Notes: a model not told the origin generated them from the sequence alone. A stretch of 64,000 nucleotides of DNA from Bacteroidales bacterium (GCA_017454335.1 JAFTDE010000056.1:1-64000), one strand, 5' to 3'. Shown: positions 35,890 through 44,842, counted from the stretch's first letter. Translations and numbers: made by a program.

Positions 35890-36477
35890 ATGCAGCATTT
35901 TGATCTCAAAGGCCAGGTTCGCCAGGCCGCCGGCAAAGCCGCCATCAAGGCTTTCCGCAAACAGGGTCTCGTCCCCTGCAATCTGTACGGTCTCGGAATG
36001 GAGAACGTTCTTTTCACTGTCAACGCCAAGGAACTCAAGGCTCTGACCGATACGCCCAAGTCCTTTATCGTGGATCTGACCCTCGATAACGGTACCAAGC
36101 ACATGGCCGTCCTGCATGAGATGCAGTGGCATCCTGTCAAGGACAACTGCCTCCATGTCGATTTCCTCGCCGTGGATGAGGCCAAGCCCATCAAGATCGA
36201 CGTCCCCATCATCATCACCGGACACGCCATCGGCGTCCAGCAGGGTGGTAAGTTCAGCCAGGGCCGCCGTTCCATCAAGATCTGCGCGCTGATGAAGGAC
36301 CTTCCCGATGACGTCACCGTGGATATCTCCAAGCTCGGACTCGACAAGAAGATCAAAGCCCAGGACATCAAGCTGGACAAGATCGCCGTGCTGACCGACA
36401 AGGACGCCATCATCTGCGAAGTCAAGGCTACCCGCAACTCCGCAGCTGCCGCCACCACCGAAGAGGAGGCTGCCTAA
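35890..36477 (+). CDS. rplY: 50S ribosomal protein L25/general stress protein Ctc
   Basis: A 195-residue 5S-rRNA-binding protein of the long Ctc type, with an N-terminal L25 domain (about 1-90) and the C-terminal TL5/Ctc beta domain (about 95-180) ending in an Ala/Glu-rich tail. The motif LVPCNLYGLGMENVLF matches the family's GxVPAVxYG region. It is preceded by an A-rich stretch rather than a Shine-Dalgarno and followed after 16 bp by pth, a common pairing. Confidence 0.94.
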   Translation: MQHFDLKGQVRQAAGKAAIKAFRKQGLVPCNLYGLGMENVLFTVNAKELKALTDTPKSFIVDLTLDNGTKHMAVLHEMQWHPVKDNCLHVDFLAVDEAKPIKIDVPIIITGHAIGVQQGGKFSQGRRSIKICALMKDLPDDVTVDISKLGLDKKIKAQDIKLDKIAVLTDKDAIICEVKATRNSAAAATTEEEAA

Positions 36478-36493
36478 TTCCTGATTCTTCGCC

Positions 36494-37078
36494 GTGGACG
36501 AGAAGAGTTATCTGGTCGTGGGGCTGGGCAATATCGGCCCGGAATACGCCCACACCAGACATAACATCGGATTCATGATATTGGATGCCTGGGCCCAGGC
36601 ATCCAATGTCATTTTCGAAACCCGGCGTTACGGCGACATGGCCGTGGTTCCCTGCAAGGGAAGGAATTTCTATCTGCTGAAACCCTCCACCTACGTCAAC
36701 CTGAGCGGCAACGCCGTCCGCTACTGGCTGCAGAAACTTCCGATCACGGAAGCCCAGCTGATCGTCGTGTGCGACGACCTGAACCTGCCGTTCGGGACGC
36801 TTCGCCTGCGCCCCAACGGACGCGACGGCGGGCACAACGGCCTGGCGAACATCGTGGAAACCATTCAGACCCAGCAATTTGCAAGAATTCGCGTCGGAAT
36901 CGGGCACGACTTCCAGCAGGGCGGACAAATCGATTTCGTCATCGGCGATTTCCCACCGGAGGAAGCGGAAATGATTCCGGAACTGAGCCAGCGCGTGATT
37001 CAGGGAATCAAGGACTGGGCTTTCGCCGGCATGGAACGCGCCATGAATTCCGTCAATACCAAGAAGAAAGAATTGTGA
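36494..37078 (+). CDS. pth: Peptidyl-tRNA hydrolase
   Basis: Releases peptides from prematurely dropped peptidyl-tRNA. The 194-residue protein has the opening LVVGLGNIGPEYAHTRHNIGFM with Asn and catalytic His, STYVNLSGNAV, CDDLNLPFGTLRLRPNGRDGGHNGL, and FARIRVGIG. The start is GTG 36494; there is no in-frame ATG before the conserved N terminus. Confidence 0.95.
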   Translation: MDEKSYLVVGLGNIGPEYAHTRHNIGFMILDAWAQASNVIFETRRYGDMAVVPCKGRNFYLLKPSTYVNLSGNAVRYWLQKLPITEAQLIVVCDDLNLPFGTLRLRPNGRDGGHNGLANIVETIQTQQFARIRVGIGHDFQQGGQIDFVIGDFPPEEAEMIPELSQRVIQGIKDWAFAGMERAMNSVNTKKKEL

Positions 37079-37092
37079 TTTTTTTTCAATTC

Positions 37093-37123
37093 TTTGCAAA
37101 TCTATCGAATAATCACTATATTG
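37093..37123 (+). promoter_or_regulatory. Promoter for the Hc1-like gene
   Basis: -33 TTTG (37093-37096) and a one-base-short -7, TATATTG (37117-37123), 20 bp apart. The leader would be about 60 nt and A/T-rich, with seven A residues just before the ATG. Confidence 0.55.
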
Positions 37124-37186
37124 CACGGTGGATTGATCATACAATTTACTATTAACTTATATCAAACTCTCTAAATTTAGAAAAAA

Positions 37187-37363
37187 ATGAAAAAGCTTGT
37201 TGAAAAAATCAATGAGAACATCGAGCTCTTCAAAGTGAACGCAGAAGCTCAGGTTGTTAAGGGCAACAAGGCTGCCGGCGCCCGTGCCCGCAAAGCCGCT
37301 CTCGAACTGATGAAAGACCTCAAGGAGTTCCGCAAATGCTCCGTCGAGTGCGCAAAGAAGTAA
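37187..37363 (+). CDS. Histone H1-like protein (Hc1 family), 58 residues
   Basis: A short gene encoding a 58-residue protein rich in Lys, Ala and Glu: MKKLVEKINENIELFKVNAE at the start, then KGNKAAGARARKAALELMKD, ending in CSVECAKK. This matches the small Hc1-like nucleoid proteins common in Bacteroidota, which bind DNA through Lys/Arg-rich helices. It has a clear promoter, an A-rich translation start and its own strong terminator, so it is a monocistronic and probably highly expressed gene. Two Cys near the C terminus are an additional feature. Confidence 0.85.
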   Translation: MKKLVEKINENIELFKVNAEAQVVKGNKAAGARARKAALELMKDLKEFRKCSVECAKK

Positions 37364-37383
37364 TCAAAACCGCTTTGAAACGC

Positions 37384-37413
37384 AAAAAGTTGGCCGCAAG
37401 CCAACTTTTTTTA
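37384..37413 (+). terminator. Intrinsic terminator of the Hc1-like gene
   Basis: An 11-bp stem AAAAAGTTGGC/GCCAACTTTTT with loop CGCAA (37384-37410), continuing into a T-run. It starts 20 bp after the stop codon. Confidence 0.9.
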
Positions 37414-37420
37414 TTTTTCC

Positions 37421-37521
37421 ATGCAACGTTTACAAAACGTTCTGCATCTATGTTGTAGGTTTAGGTTTTAGTACACGTCTAGGGTCGGCGAGCCGCGATG
37501 GCTGGCGACCCTTCTTTTTTT
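37421..37521 (+). ncRNA. Structured intergenic segment ending in a terminator; candidate small RNA
   Basis: After the Hc1 terminator there are two more foldbacks with no ORF: ATGCA-ACGTTT/AAACGT-TGCAT (37421-37447) and AGGGTCG...AGCC/GGCT...CGACCCT (37481-37512), the latter followed directly by CTTTTTTT. A separate terminator this far beyond the first one needs a transcript of its own, either a small RNA or read-through. No good -7 box is visible between them; TAGGTTTA near 37456-37463 is the closest match. Confidence 0.35.
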
Positions 37522-37577
37522 GATTTGCCATTCTCGGCTTTTTTTATTAAATATGCATTCCATTATCCTCCGGAGGA

Positions 37578-39269
37578 ATGCTGGCAACACTGCTCATATC
37601 CCTGTTCGTCACCCGGACGATCGTCATCCCCGCCCAGTTCGGGGACTTGCCTTTCGCGTGCACGCACGAGCAGATGCAGCAGACCCTCAGCGCAGCCGGT
37701 GCCTACTTCGACAGGCAGATTCCGGACAAGGCGCCTTTCACCTTCGACCTGGGGCCGACCGTCACCCTGCCGGAAAACTATGCATATTACGGAAGGAATA
37801 CGACGGACAAGCGCGATGAATACCTGTACCGGGCCGTGCTGGAGGCCTGCCGCCAGGCGGATACCAGCGTGGATTTCTCGCAGTACGACAGCGACAATGA
37901 CGGGGCCGTGGATGCCGTGATGATCCTGATACCCGGTCCCAGCGAAGCGGACGGGGCCGGCGAACTGTATGTCTGGCCGCGAAAGGCCAGCCTGTCCGAC
38001 GACGGAGCCGGCCTGATCCTGGACGGGAAAAGGGTCGACGTGTACGCCGTCACCAACGAAGAGGGCCATCTGGGAACGCTGTGCCATGAATTCGGCCACA
38101 TCCTGGGCCTCCCGGACCTGTACGACACCGATGGCAAGGCCAGCGGCGGGCTCTCCCCCGCCCTGCGCGGATCCACCGCACTGATGGACGAAGGCAACCG
38201 CAACGACGGATACCGTACACCGCCCTCACTCAATGCCGTGGAACGCGATTTCCTGCATATCGGCCGCTGTGAAGAAATCTCCCCCGGAAGCTATACGCTG
38301 GAAGCGGTTTCCGACCAGGGACGCTACCTGCGGATCTCCGGACCCGATCCGGACGAATACTTCCTGCTGGAATGCCGGGCCGCCCGCGGGGACGACGCGT
38401 TCATCGGCGGGGACGGGCTGCTGGTCTATCACATCGACAGGAGCAGCCTGCATCCGCGCGGACAGTCGGACTTCTTCCTGCGGGAGCTCAATGCCGCCGA
38501 ACGCTGGTCCTTCAACCAGATCAACTGCCGGCCCGGGCAGGAATGCGCCCGCCTGGTTCCGGCCGATTCCCTCGCGCCCGGCGTGGCCGGGGCCTTTTTC
38601 GGCCGCGGGGTGACGGACCTGGGCATGGGCTCGCAGGTGCCGCTCCGCTTCTACGACGGGAGCGTCCCTCCCCTGGCGCTGACCGGCATCGGCATCCAGC
38701 CCGACGGGAGCGTCAGCATGACGGTCATCGAGCCGTTGCACGAGACCGTCATTTCTCCGTACCAGGATGCCGTCCTGGTGCGCTGGACCGTTCCGATCGC
38801 CGCGGACAAACTGGCCGGCTGTGAACTGTCCTGGACGGATGAGAACGGACAGGAACACAGTTCCCAGCGTATCCAGCCCAGCTCCGACGGCCGCTACGCC
38901 TATATCATTGAACGCCTCAGGCCCGGCACCTCCTACAAGCTGACCCTCCGGGTTCTGGACCTGAACCAGGGCTGTTATACCAACGAGCAAGTCTTCACGA
39001 CCAAGCCTTTCAACGAAAAACTACGCCCCTTCATCTACCTGAACGATGTCGCACGCTATACGGACGGCATTTTCCCGCGCGGAGCCTCTCTTTTCCTGCG
39101 CGTCTTCAACCTGCCGGGAGCCAGCGTCTCCTGGTACTTCAACGGAGAGCGCGTCAGCCTCGAAGCCGACGGGACCTTCCTGCTGACCCGGGACGGCGAG
39201 CTGAAGGCCGTCGCCCGCCTGCCGGACGGGAGCGAAGAGATCCTGGTCAAAAAAATCACGGTGCAATGA
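37578..39269 (+). CDS. Secreted M6-type (immune-inhibitor-A-like) metalloprotease
   Basis: A 563-residue exported zinc protease. A short hydrophobic N terminus acts as signal; the zinc motif CHEFGHILGLPDLYD (HExxH at about 170) is typical of M6 proteins, preceded by a calcium-type loop DSDNDGAVDAVMIL. A fibronectin-like domain (about 390-480) and an Ig-like C-terminal domain (about 490-563) follow. The ATG is directly preceded by a 12-bp palindrome TCCTCCGGAGGA, which contains GGAGG but too close to the ATG to be a normal Shine-Dalgarno. It is coupled to a lipoprotein gene by ATGA. Confidence 0.83.
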   Translation: MLATLLISLFVTRTIVIPAQFGDLPFACTHEQMQQTLSAAGAYFDRQIPDKAPFTFDLGPTVTLPENYAYYGRNTTDKRDEYLYRAVLEACRQADTSVDFSQYDSDNDGAVDAVMILIPGPSEADGAGELYVWPRKASLSDDGAGLILDGKRVDVYAVTNEEGHLGTLCHEFGHILGLPDLYDTDGKASGGLSPALRGSTALMDEGNRNDGYRTPPSLNAVERDFLHIGRCEEISPGSYTLEAVSDQGRYLRISGPDPDEYFLLECRAARGDDAFIGGDGLLVYHIDRSSLHPRGQSDFFLRELNAAERWSFNQINCRPGQECARLVPADSLAPGVAGAFFGRGVTDLGMGSQVPLRFYDGSVPPLALTGIGIQPDGSVSMTVIEPLHETVISPYQDAVLVRWTVPIAADKLAGCELSWTDENGQEHSSQRIQPSSDGRYAYIIERLRPGTSYKLTLRVLDLNQGCYTNEQVFTTKPFNEKLRPFIYLNDVARYTDGIFPRGASLFLRVFNLPGASVSWYFNGERVSLEADGTFLLTRDGELKAVARLPDGSEEILVKKITVQ

Positions 39270-39667
39270 AAAAGTATCTCCTGCTCTTCCTGTTCTGCCT
39301 TTCGGTAGCCTCCTGTACGGGCCGCCGGGTCGATCCGGACTTCATCGCCAGCGGTGACGTGCGCCTGAGCAGCCGGGGCGAAACCGCCTTCCTCTACGAC
39401 GAGATCCATTGCCAGATGGCCTTCAACCAGGCCCGGGGCGAGTTCCGCGCCTTCACGGACAACCTGTCCGACTATTATTACATCCACATGTACGAACTCC
39501 CCAGCTCCGAGGGACAGACCATCAAGGCGGACCTCGAATGGACGACCTACTCGACCATCGAGATCCGAAAAGGAATCGCCCTCAAAGTCGTGAAACTCGA
39601 GGGCGACACCATATGGTTGTGGAACGGAGCGCAGCAACTGGCGCTCACGGTCGTGATGCTACACTGA
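39266..39667 (+). CDS. Small lipoprotein of unknown function
   Basis: 133 residues with a lipoprotein signal (VASC, Cys17), then a mostly beta-strand domain of about 110 residues with alternating hydrophobic positions (YYYIHMYELP, TTYSTIEIRKGI, GDTIWLWNG). I do not recognise a family. It is translationally coupled to the M6 protease gene, so it may be an envelope partner, inhibitor or substrate of that protease. It converges on tpiA with a 9-bp overlap. Confidence 0.65.
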   Translation: MKKYLLLFLFCLSVASCTGRRVDPDFIASGDVRLSSRGETAFLYDEIHCQMAFNQARGEFRAFTDNLSDYYYIHMYELPSSEGQTIKADLEWTTYSTIEIRKGIALKVVKLEGDTIWLWNGAQQLALTVVMLH

Positions 39668-40423
39668 TTGCCAGGCCATCGCGATGGCGATGAAATCGTC
39701 CGCCTTCAGGGAGGCGCCGCCGATCAGACCGCCGTCGATGTCTTTCTGCGCAAACAGTTCCGCCGCGTTGGAAGGCTTGCAGCTGCCACCGTACAGGATG
39801 GTGGTATCCTCGGCGACCTGCAGGCCGAAATGGCTTCCCAGCACTTCCCGGATGCAGGCATGGATCTCCTCGGCCTGCTGGGCCGTGGCGGTCTTGCCGG
39901 TTCCGATGGCCCAGACGGGCTCGTAAGCGACGACGATGTGCTTCATCTGCTCGGCGCTGAAGTGGAAGAGGACGCTGCTGATCTGGTCGGTAACGACATG
40001 GAAATGCTCGCCGGCCTCACGCTCGCTGAGGTTTTCGCCCACGCAGAGGATCACGTCCAGACCGGCTTCCAGGGCCAGGCGGGTCTTCTCGACCAGCTTC
40101 TCGTCCGTTTCCCCGTAGTACTGACGGCGCTCGGAGTGACCGAGGATGGTCCAGGTGCAGCCGGTGGATTTCAGCATGTCCACGGAGACCTCGCCGGTGT
40201 AGGCGCCGGACGTATGGTCCGCGCAGTTCTGGGCGGACAGCTGGACCTTGGATCCCTCCAGGACGGGGGCCAGCAGGGCCAGGTGGGTAAACGGAGCAGC
40301 GACGATCAGGTCGACTTTTTCAGGGGTCTGGGCGGCCTTCTCGGCGACAGCCTTGGCCAGGGCGATACCTTCCGGAACCGTGGTGTTCATCTTCCAGTTT
40401 CCGGCAACTATTTTCTTTCTCAT
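39659..40423 (-). CDS. tpiA: Triose-phosphate isomerase
   Basis: Interconverts dihydroxyacetone phosphate and glyceraldehyde-3-phosphate in glycolysis. The 254-residue TIM barrel has the N-terminal GNWKMN Lys, catalytic His in LGHSERR, catalytic Glu in AYEPVWAIGTG, and the phosphate loops YGGS and GGASL. It is transcribed divergently from tyrS from a shared palindromic promoter region. Confidence 0.97.
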   Translation of the reverse strand: MRKKIVAGNWKMNTTVPEGIALAKAVAEKAAQTPEKVDLIVAAPFTHLALLAPVLEGSKVQLSAQNCADHTSGAYTGEVSVDMLKSTGCTWTILGHSERRQYYGETDEKLVEKTRLALEAGLDVILCVGENLSEREAGEHFHVVTDQISSVLFHFSAEQMKHIVVAYEPVWAIGTGKTATAQQAEEIHACIREVLGSHFGLQVAEDTTILYGGSCKPSNAAELFAQKDIDGGLIGGASLKADDFIAIAMAWQSV

Positions 40424-40455
40424 GCGATAATGGATTGTATTTTCATATTGATGCG

Positions 40456-40463
40456 CAAATTTA
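40456..40463 (-). promoter_or_regulatory. -7 box for tpiA
   Basis: On the minus strand this reads TAAATTTG; leader about 30 nt. One base separates it from the tyrS box. Confidence 0.6.
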
Positions 40464-40464
40464 C

Positions 40465-40472
40465 TAAATTTG
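40465..40472 (+). promoter_or_regulatory. -7 box for tyrS
   Basis: TAAATTTG; together with the tpiA box it forms the 17-bp palindrome CAAATTTACTAAATTTG. The predicted start is near 40475, so ATG 40494 is preferred over the in-frame TTG at 40470. Confidence 0.65.
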
Positions 40473-40493
40473 CAGACTATAATCGATGATCTG

Positions 40494-41783
40494 ATGAAGA
40501 ATTTTGTTCAAGAACTGAAATGGAGGGGAATGATCCAGGATATCATGCCCGGAACAGAGGAAATGTTGTGCAAAGGACCTACCGCAGCCTATGTCGGCAT
40601 CGATCCCACAGCGGATTCACTGCACATCGGCCACATGGTCAGCATTATGATACTCAAGCACTTCCAGCGCTGCGGACACAAGCCGCTGGCCCTGATCGGC
40701 GGCGCCACCGGCATGATCGGCGATCCTTCGATGAAGTCCCAGGAGCGGAACCTGCTGGACGAGGAGACCCTCGCCCACAACGTGGCCTGCATCAAGGCCC
40801 AGCTGGGCAAGTTCCTGGATTTCGATTCCGGCGCGGACAACTGCGCGGAACTGGTCAACAACTACGACTGGATGAAGGACTATTCCTTCCTCGCTTTCAC
40901 CCGCGACATCGGCAAGCACATCACGGTCAACTACATGATGGCCAAGGACTCCGTCAAGAAGCGCCTGAGTTCGGAATCCCGCGAGGGCATGTCCTTCACG
41001 GAATTCACCTACCAGCTGCTGCAGGGATATGATTTCCTCTACCTGTACGAGCACAAGGGCTGCACGCTGCAGATGGGCGGCGCGGACCAGTGGGGCAACA
41101 TCACCACCGGTTCCGAGCTGATCCGCCGTATCCTGGGCAAGGAAGCCTACGCCCTGACCTGCCCGCTGATCACCAAGGCGGACGGCGGCAAGTTCGGCAA
41201 GACCGAGAAAGGCAATATCTGGCTGGATCCCGAGCGCACGACCCCCTACCAGTTCTACCAGTTCTGGCTGAACGTGAGCGACGCGGACGCCGAGAAATAC
41301 ATCAAGATCTTCACCCTGCTGGACCGCGAGGCCATCGAGGCCGCCATTGAAGAGCACCGCGCCGACCCGGGCCGCCGCAGCCTGCAGAAACTCCTCGCGC
41401 GCGAAGTCACCGTCATGGTGCATGGCCAGCAGGAATACGAGAACGCCGTGTCCGCCTCGCAGCTGCTCTTCGGGAAATCCACCTCCGAGCAGCTCCGCAA
41501 GCTGGACGAGAAGACCTTCCTGGCCGTGTTCGACGGCGTTCCGACCTTCGAGGTCGGGCGCGGACAGCTGCCCGCGGGCATCGTCGATTTCCTGGCCGTC
41601 ACCACGCAGGTCTTCCCCTCCAAGGGCGAAGCCCGCAAGATGATCCAGGGCGGCGGCGTCAGCATCAACAAGGACAAGGTCACCGACCCGGCCGCCCAGG
41701 TCAGCGAAGCTGACATCCTGGACGGCAAGTACATCCTGGTCCAGAAAGGAAAGAAGGACTACTACATCATCCTCGTAAAGTAA
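40494..41783 (+). CDS. tyrS: Tyrosine--tRNA ligase
   Basis: Class I synthetase charging tRNA-Tyr. The 429-residue protein has the HIGH-type motif DSLHIGHM, the KMSKS-equivalent KFGKTEKGN, and a C-terminal S4 RNA-binding domain ([15 protein letters not shown]). Its stop overlaps the rbfA ATG by one base (TAATG). Confidence 0.96.
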   Translation: MKNFVQELKWRGMIQDIMPGTEEMLCKGPTAAYVGIDPTADSLHIGHMVSIMILKHFQRCGHKPLALIGGATGMIGDPSMKSQERNLLDEETLAHNVACIKAQLGKFLDFDSGADNCAELVNNYDWMKDYSFLAFTRDIGKHITVNYMMAKDSVKKRLSSESREGMSFTEFTYQLLQGYDFLYLYEHKGCTLQMGGADQWGNITTGSELIRRILGKEAYALTCPLITKADGGKFGKTEKGNIWLDPERTTPYQFYQFWLNVSDADAEKYIKIFTLLDREAIEAAIEEHRADPGRRSLQKLLAREVTVMVHGQQEYENAVSASQLLFGKSTSEQLRKLDEKTFLAVFDGVPTFEVGRGQLPAGIVDFLAVTTQVFPSKGEARKMIQGGGVSINKDKVTDPAAQVSEADILDGKYILVQKGKKDYYIILVK

Positions 41784-42130
41784 TGGAAAAAGCTCCCTCC
41801 ACCCGACAGCTGAAGGTTGCGCGCGAACTGCAGCGCGACCTGGCCGAGATCATCCGCAGCAAGGGCATGGCCATGTTCGGCGGTGCCATGGTGACGGTCA
41901 GCGAGGTCCGGATCAGCCCGGACCTGTCGGTCGCGAAGGTCTTTGTCAGCATCTTCCCGTCGGACAAGTCCGCCGCCGTGATGCACCTGCTGGAAGAGAA
42001 CAAGCGCATGATCCGCGGCGAACTGGGCCACAAGGTATCCTCGCAGCTGCGCATCGTGCCGGAGCTGGATTTCCACCTGGACACCAGCCTGGACTACGCC
42101 GCCCGCATTGACGAATTGCTGAAGAAGTGA
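41783..42130 (+). CDS. rbfA: Ribosome-binding factor A
   Basis: A KH-fold assembly factor for the 30S subunit. The 115-residue protein has the family landmarks RQLKVARELQRDLAEII, VSEVRISPDLSVAKVFVSIFP and the end RIVPELDFHLDTSLDYAARIDELL. It overlaps tyrS (1 bp) and the following permease gene (GTGA), so the three are coupled. Confidence 0.94.
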   Translation: MEKAPSTRQLKVARELQRDLAEIIRSKGMAMFGGAMVTVSEVRISPDLSVAKVFVSIFPSDKSAAVMHLLEENKRMIRGELGHKVSSQLRIVPELDFHLDTSLDYAARIDELLKK

Positions 42131-43350
42131 AGCTGCCGCTGTATATTGCCAAACGCTACCTTTTCGCCAGGAAATCCCACCAGGTCATCAACATCATCTC
42201 GGCGATAAGCGCCATCGGCATGGCAATCGGCACGGCAGCGCTGATCCTGATCCTGTCCGTCTACAACGGATTCGACAAAATCATCGAAGACAACATCTCC
42301 GACCTGGATCCCGACATCCTGGTCACGCCGCGCGCGGGGAAAACCTTCCTGCCGCAAGGAGACGCCGTCGACTGGGTCCTCTCCAACCCGGAAATCGCCT
42401 CGGTCAGCAGCGTCATCGAGGACAACGTCCTGCTGAGCTACGGCGCCAACCAGGTCATCGCCCGGGCCAAGGGCGTGGACGAAGTGTACGAGGAGGAGAG
42501 CGCGCTGCGGGATCACCTGACGGAAGGGGAATTCATGCTGCGCCGCGGCGACCTGGCCTACGGCAGTTTCGGCGGCGGCGTCGCGCAGTCCCTGGGCGTG
42601 CATCCCCGCTTCGTCGACCCGGTCACCCTGTACTACCCCGACCGCAATGCGCCCGTCTCCGCCGCCAATCCCGCCGCTTCGCTGCACAGCGGGAAAGTCC
42701 TGACCGGCAGCATCTTCAGCATCAGCAGCACGACCGACAACGAACTGGTCATCGTCCCGATCGAGACGATGCGCAGCCTGTTGGACTGCGGCGCGGAAAT
42801 CAGCGCACTCGAGTTGCGCACGGACGGCCGGGCGTCCCGGCGGCTGATCAGCGAAGTCGCCGAGCGTTTCGGCGCGGATTTCCTGGTCCTGGACCGCTAC
42901 CGCCAGCATCCGTCCCTGTACAGGATGATGCGCTATGAAAAGGCCGCCATCTTCCTGATCCTGCTGTTCGTCGTCATCATCGTGGCTTTCAACATCTTCG
43001 GTTCCCTATCGATGCTGATCATCGAAAAACGCGAGGACTGCCTCACCCTGGAGGCCCTGGGCGCTTCGGACAGACTGATCCGGCGCATCTTCCTGCTCGA
43101 AGGCTGGCTGACCGCCCTGCTGGGCGCCGCCGCCGGGGTCGTTGCCGGCGTATTGCTCGCCCTGGGACAGCAGCGCTTCGGGTGGATCAAAATGCCGGGC
43201 GGCTTCCTGATGGATGCCTACCCGGTCATTCTCAAGGCTCCGGACGTCGTGCTGACCGCCCTGAGCGTCGCCCTCATCGGGCTGCTTATTTCTGCGCTGG
43301 CGCTGGGAACTCTTCGATCTCCTGCGGATTCACGTTCACTTCAAGGATAA
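42127..43350 (+). CDS. FtsX-like ABC permease (LolC/LolE type)
   Basis: A 407-residue inner-membrane permease with one N-terminal helix (about 20-45), a large periplasmic domain (about 50-265) and three C-terminal helices, the MacB/LolCE topology. The opening LYIAKRYLFARKSHQVINIISAIS is typical of LolC/E proteins in Bacteroidota, which pass lipoproteins toward the outer membrane. Its ATPase is not in the window. It starts at GTG overlapping the rbfA stop. The 3' end overlaps the convergent manA-type gene by 65 bp. Confidence 0.85.
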   Translation: MKLPLYIAKRYLFARKSHQVINIISAISAIGMAIGTAALILILSVYNGFDKIIEDNISDLDPDILVTPRAGKTFLPQGDAVDWVLSNPEIASVSSVIEDNVLLSYGANQVIARAKGVDEVYEEESALRDHLTEGEFMLRRGDLAYGSFGGGVAQSLGVHPRFVDPVTLYYPDRNAPVSAANPAASLHSGKVLTGSIFSISSTTDNELVIVPIETMRSLLDCGAEISALELRTDGRASRRLISEVAERFGADFLVLDRYRQHPSLYRMMRYEKAAIFLILLFVVIIVAFNIFGSLSMLIIEKREDCLTLEALGASDRLIRRIFLLEGWLTALLGAAAGVVAGVLLALGQQRFGWIKMPGGFLMDAYPVILKAPDVVLTALSVALIGLLISALALGTLRSPADSRSLQG

Positions 43351-44224
43351 GCGCTTCCCCGTCCGGTTCCACCCGGTAATCGGGGCATTCGGCCGGAACC
43401 AGCATCGTCTCCCCTTCCTGCAGGGTATAACGCAGCGGAAGGCCGTCCTGCTTCATATCCAGCGAGACACTGCCCCGCAGGCAGCTGTATACGACGAAAC
43501 TGTCGGCTTCGCTGACCTGCATCGGCGTGCGGAGCGGCCGGATCCGGACATCGAACTCGGTCTCGTGGCCCGCTTCGTACTTCCGGTAGCAGATGAAGTC
43601 CAGGGCGGACACCAGGTCCAGGCTCTCCTCGAATTCTTCCGGACTGACCGGTTCGTGCCAGGCGCACAGCAGGAAATCCAGCGGCGAGGACTGGCTGACT
43701 TCAATGATGCGCAGCTCGCCCTCGGCGGCATGCACGGTCCCGGGCGGCAGGAAGAAGCGGTCACCGGCCTTGGGATGCACGGCATGCAGCTGGTCGAGGA
43801 TGCTGCAGTCCAGGCAGGCGGCGTACACCGCCCCGGCATTCGTATCCTCGCGGAAGCCCAGGTACAACGTGGCTCCGGGGCCGGCCTCCTGGACATACCA
43901 GAGTTTCTCCCGGCCCAGCAGGTCATAGCGCTGCAGGGCGATCTCGTTGTCGGGATGCACGCGCAGCGGCATGCGCCCGCGGACGCGGATGTCCTTGACC
44001 TGCACCGGGAACTGCCGTCCGAAGAACGAGAATACGCGTTCCCCTACGACACGGTCCATATACAGGTCCATCACTTCCCCGAGCGTATTGCCGGCCAGCC
44101 AGCCGTCGCGGACCAGGGTCTCGCGGTACCCCAGGTCCGCCAGGCGGAACGTGTCCGTTCCCCAGGCGTATTCATCCTCCAGCACCGCCAGCCGGAAGGG
44201 ATATAATTTCTTTTCTTCTTCCAT
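43286..44224 (-). CDS. manA: Class I mannose-6-phosphate isomerase
   Basis: Interconverts fructose-6-phosphate and mannose-6-phosphate. The 312-residue cupin enzyme has metal-binding segments LRVHPDNEIAL and PGTVHAAEGEL and the family's AWGTDTF near the N terminus. A second beta domain follows (about 210-310). I chose ATG 44224, just after its -7 box. It provides the entry to GDP-mannose/fucose precursors or mannose catabolism. Confidence 0.85.
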   Translation of the reverse strand: MEEEKKLYPFRLAVLEDEYAWGTDTFRLADLGYRETLVRDGWLAGNTLGEVMDLYMDRVVGERVFSFFGRQFPVQVKDIRVRGRMPLRVHPDNEIALQRYDLLGREKLWYVQEAGPGATLYLGFREDTNAGAVYAACLDCSILDQLHAVHPKAGDRFFLPPGTVHAAEGELRIIEVSQSSPLDFLLCAWHEPVSPEEFEESLDLVSALDFICYRKYEAGHETEFDVRIRPLRTPMQVSEADSFVVYSCLRGSVSLDMKQDGLPLRYTLQEGETMLVPAECPDYRVEPDGEALILEVNVNPQEIEEFPAPAQK

Positions 44225-44230
44225 GACGGA

Positions 44231-44238
44231 CAAAAATA
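44231..44238 (-). promoter_or_regulatory. -7 box for the manA-type gene
   Basis: On the minus strand this reads TATTTTTG; 6 bp separate it from the ATG at 44224. Confidence 0.55.
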
Positions 44239-44266
44239 CAAATAAAATACGTATCTTGTTTGTGTT

Positions 44267-44842
44267 ATGAAAGGAGTCCATCTATTTCTGGCCGACGGCT
44301 TCGAAGATGTCGAAGCGCTCGGCACCTGCGACGTTCTGCGGCGCGGCGGAGTCAACGTCCGCCTGGTCAGCATGGGAAAGGGGCTTGTCGTCCGCTCTTC
44401 GCACGGCGTACTCGTTTGTGCGGACGAGCGTTTCGGGGACCTCGTCCCCGATGACGGAAGCTCCACGGCCGCTGACGTGATGATCTTCCCCGGCGGCATG
44501 CCGGGCAGCCGGAACCTGGCCGCCTGCCGGCCCCTGATCCGCCTGATGCAGGACCACTACGATGCGGGTGGCACCCTGGCGGCCATCTGCGCGGCACCGG
44601 GTCTGGTCCTCTCGCAGCTGCGGGACGTCCGCGGACTGGAGTTCACCTGCTTCAGCGGCTTCGAGGATGCCCTGCTGGAGAAAGGCGCCCGTTTCATCGA
44701 GGCACCCGCCGTCACCAGCGGACGGATCGTCACCGGACGCAGTGCGGGACACGCCCTCGCCTTCGGCCTGCAGATCCTGGCGCGGATGGGCAGTCCGCGC
44801 GTGGACGAAGTGGATTACGCCCTTCATCTGGATACCGAGTAA
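44267..44842 (+). CDS. DJ-1/PfpI family protein
   Basis: A 191-residue cytosolic protein of the DJ-1 (YajL/ThiJ) group. It shows the conserved Glu in DGFEDVEALGTCDVLRRGG and the nucleophilic Cys in AAICAAPGLVL (about 107). Members act as glyoxalases, deglycases or redox chaperones; which applies here cannot be told. The stop overlaps the hslR ATG (TAATG). Confidence 0.9.
   Translation: MKGVHLFLADGFEDVEALGTCDVLRRGGVNVRLVSMGKGLVVRSSHGVLVCADERFGDLVPDDGSSTAADVMIFPGGMPGSRNLAACRPLIRLMQDHYDAGGTLAAICAAPGLVLSQLRDVRGLEFTCFSGFEDALLEKGARFIEAPAVTSGRIVTGRSAGHALAFGLQILARMGSPRVDEVDYALHLDTE

Noticed and set aside
40470..40493. TTG start giving tyrS eight extra residues
   Set aside because: The TTG is part of the -7 box TAAATTTG, upstream of the predicted transcription start. 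The same argument removed upstream starts for the TPR gene (6502), rnhA (23625) and DUF47 (19638).
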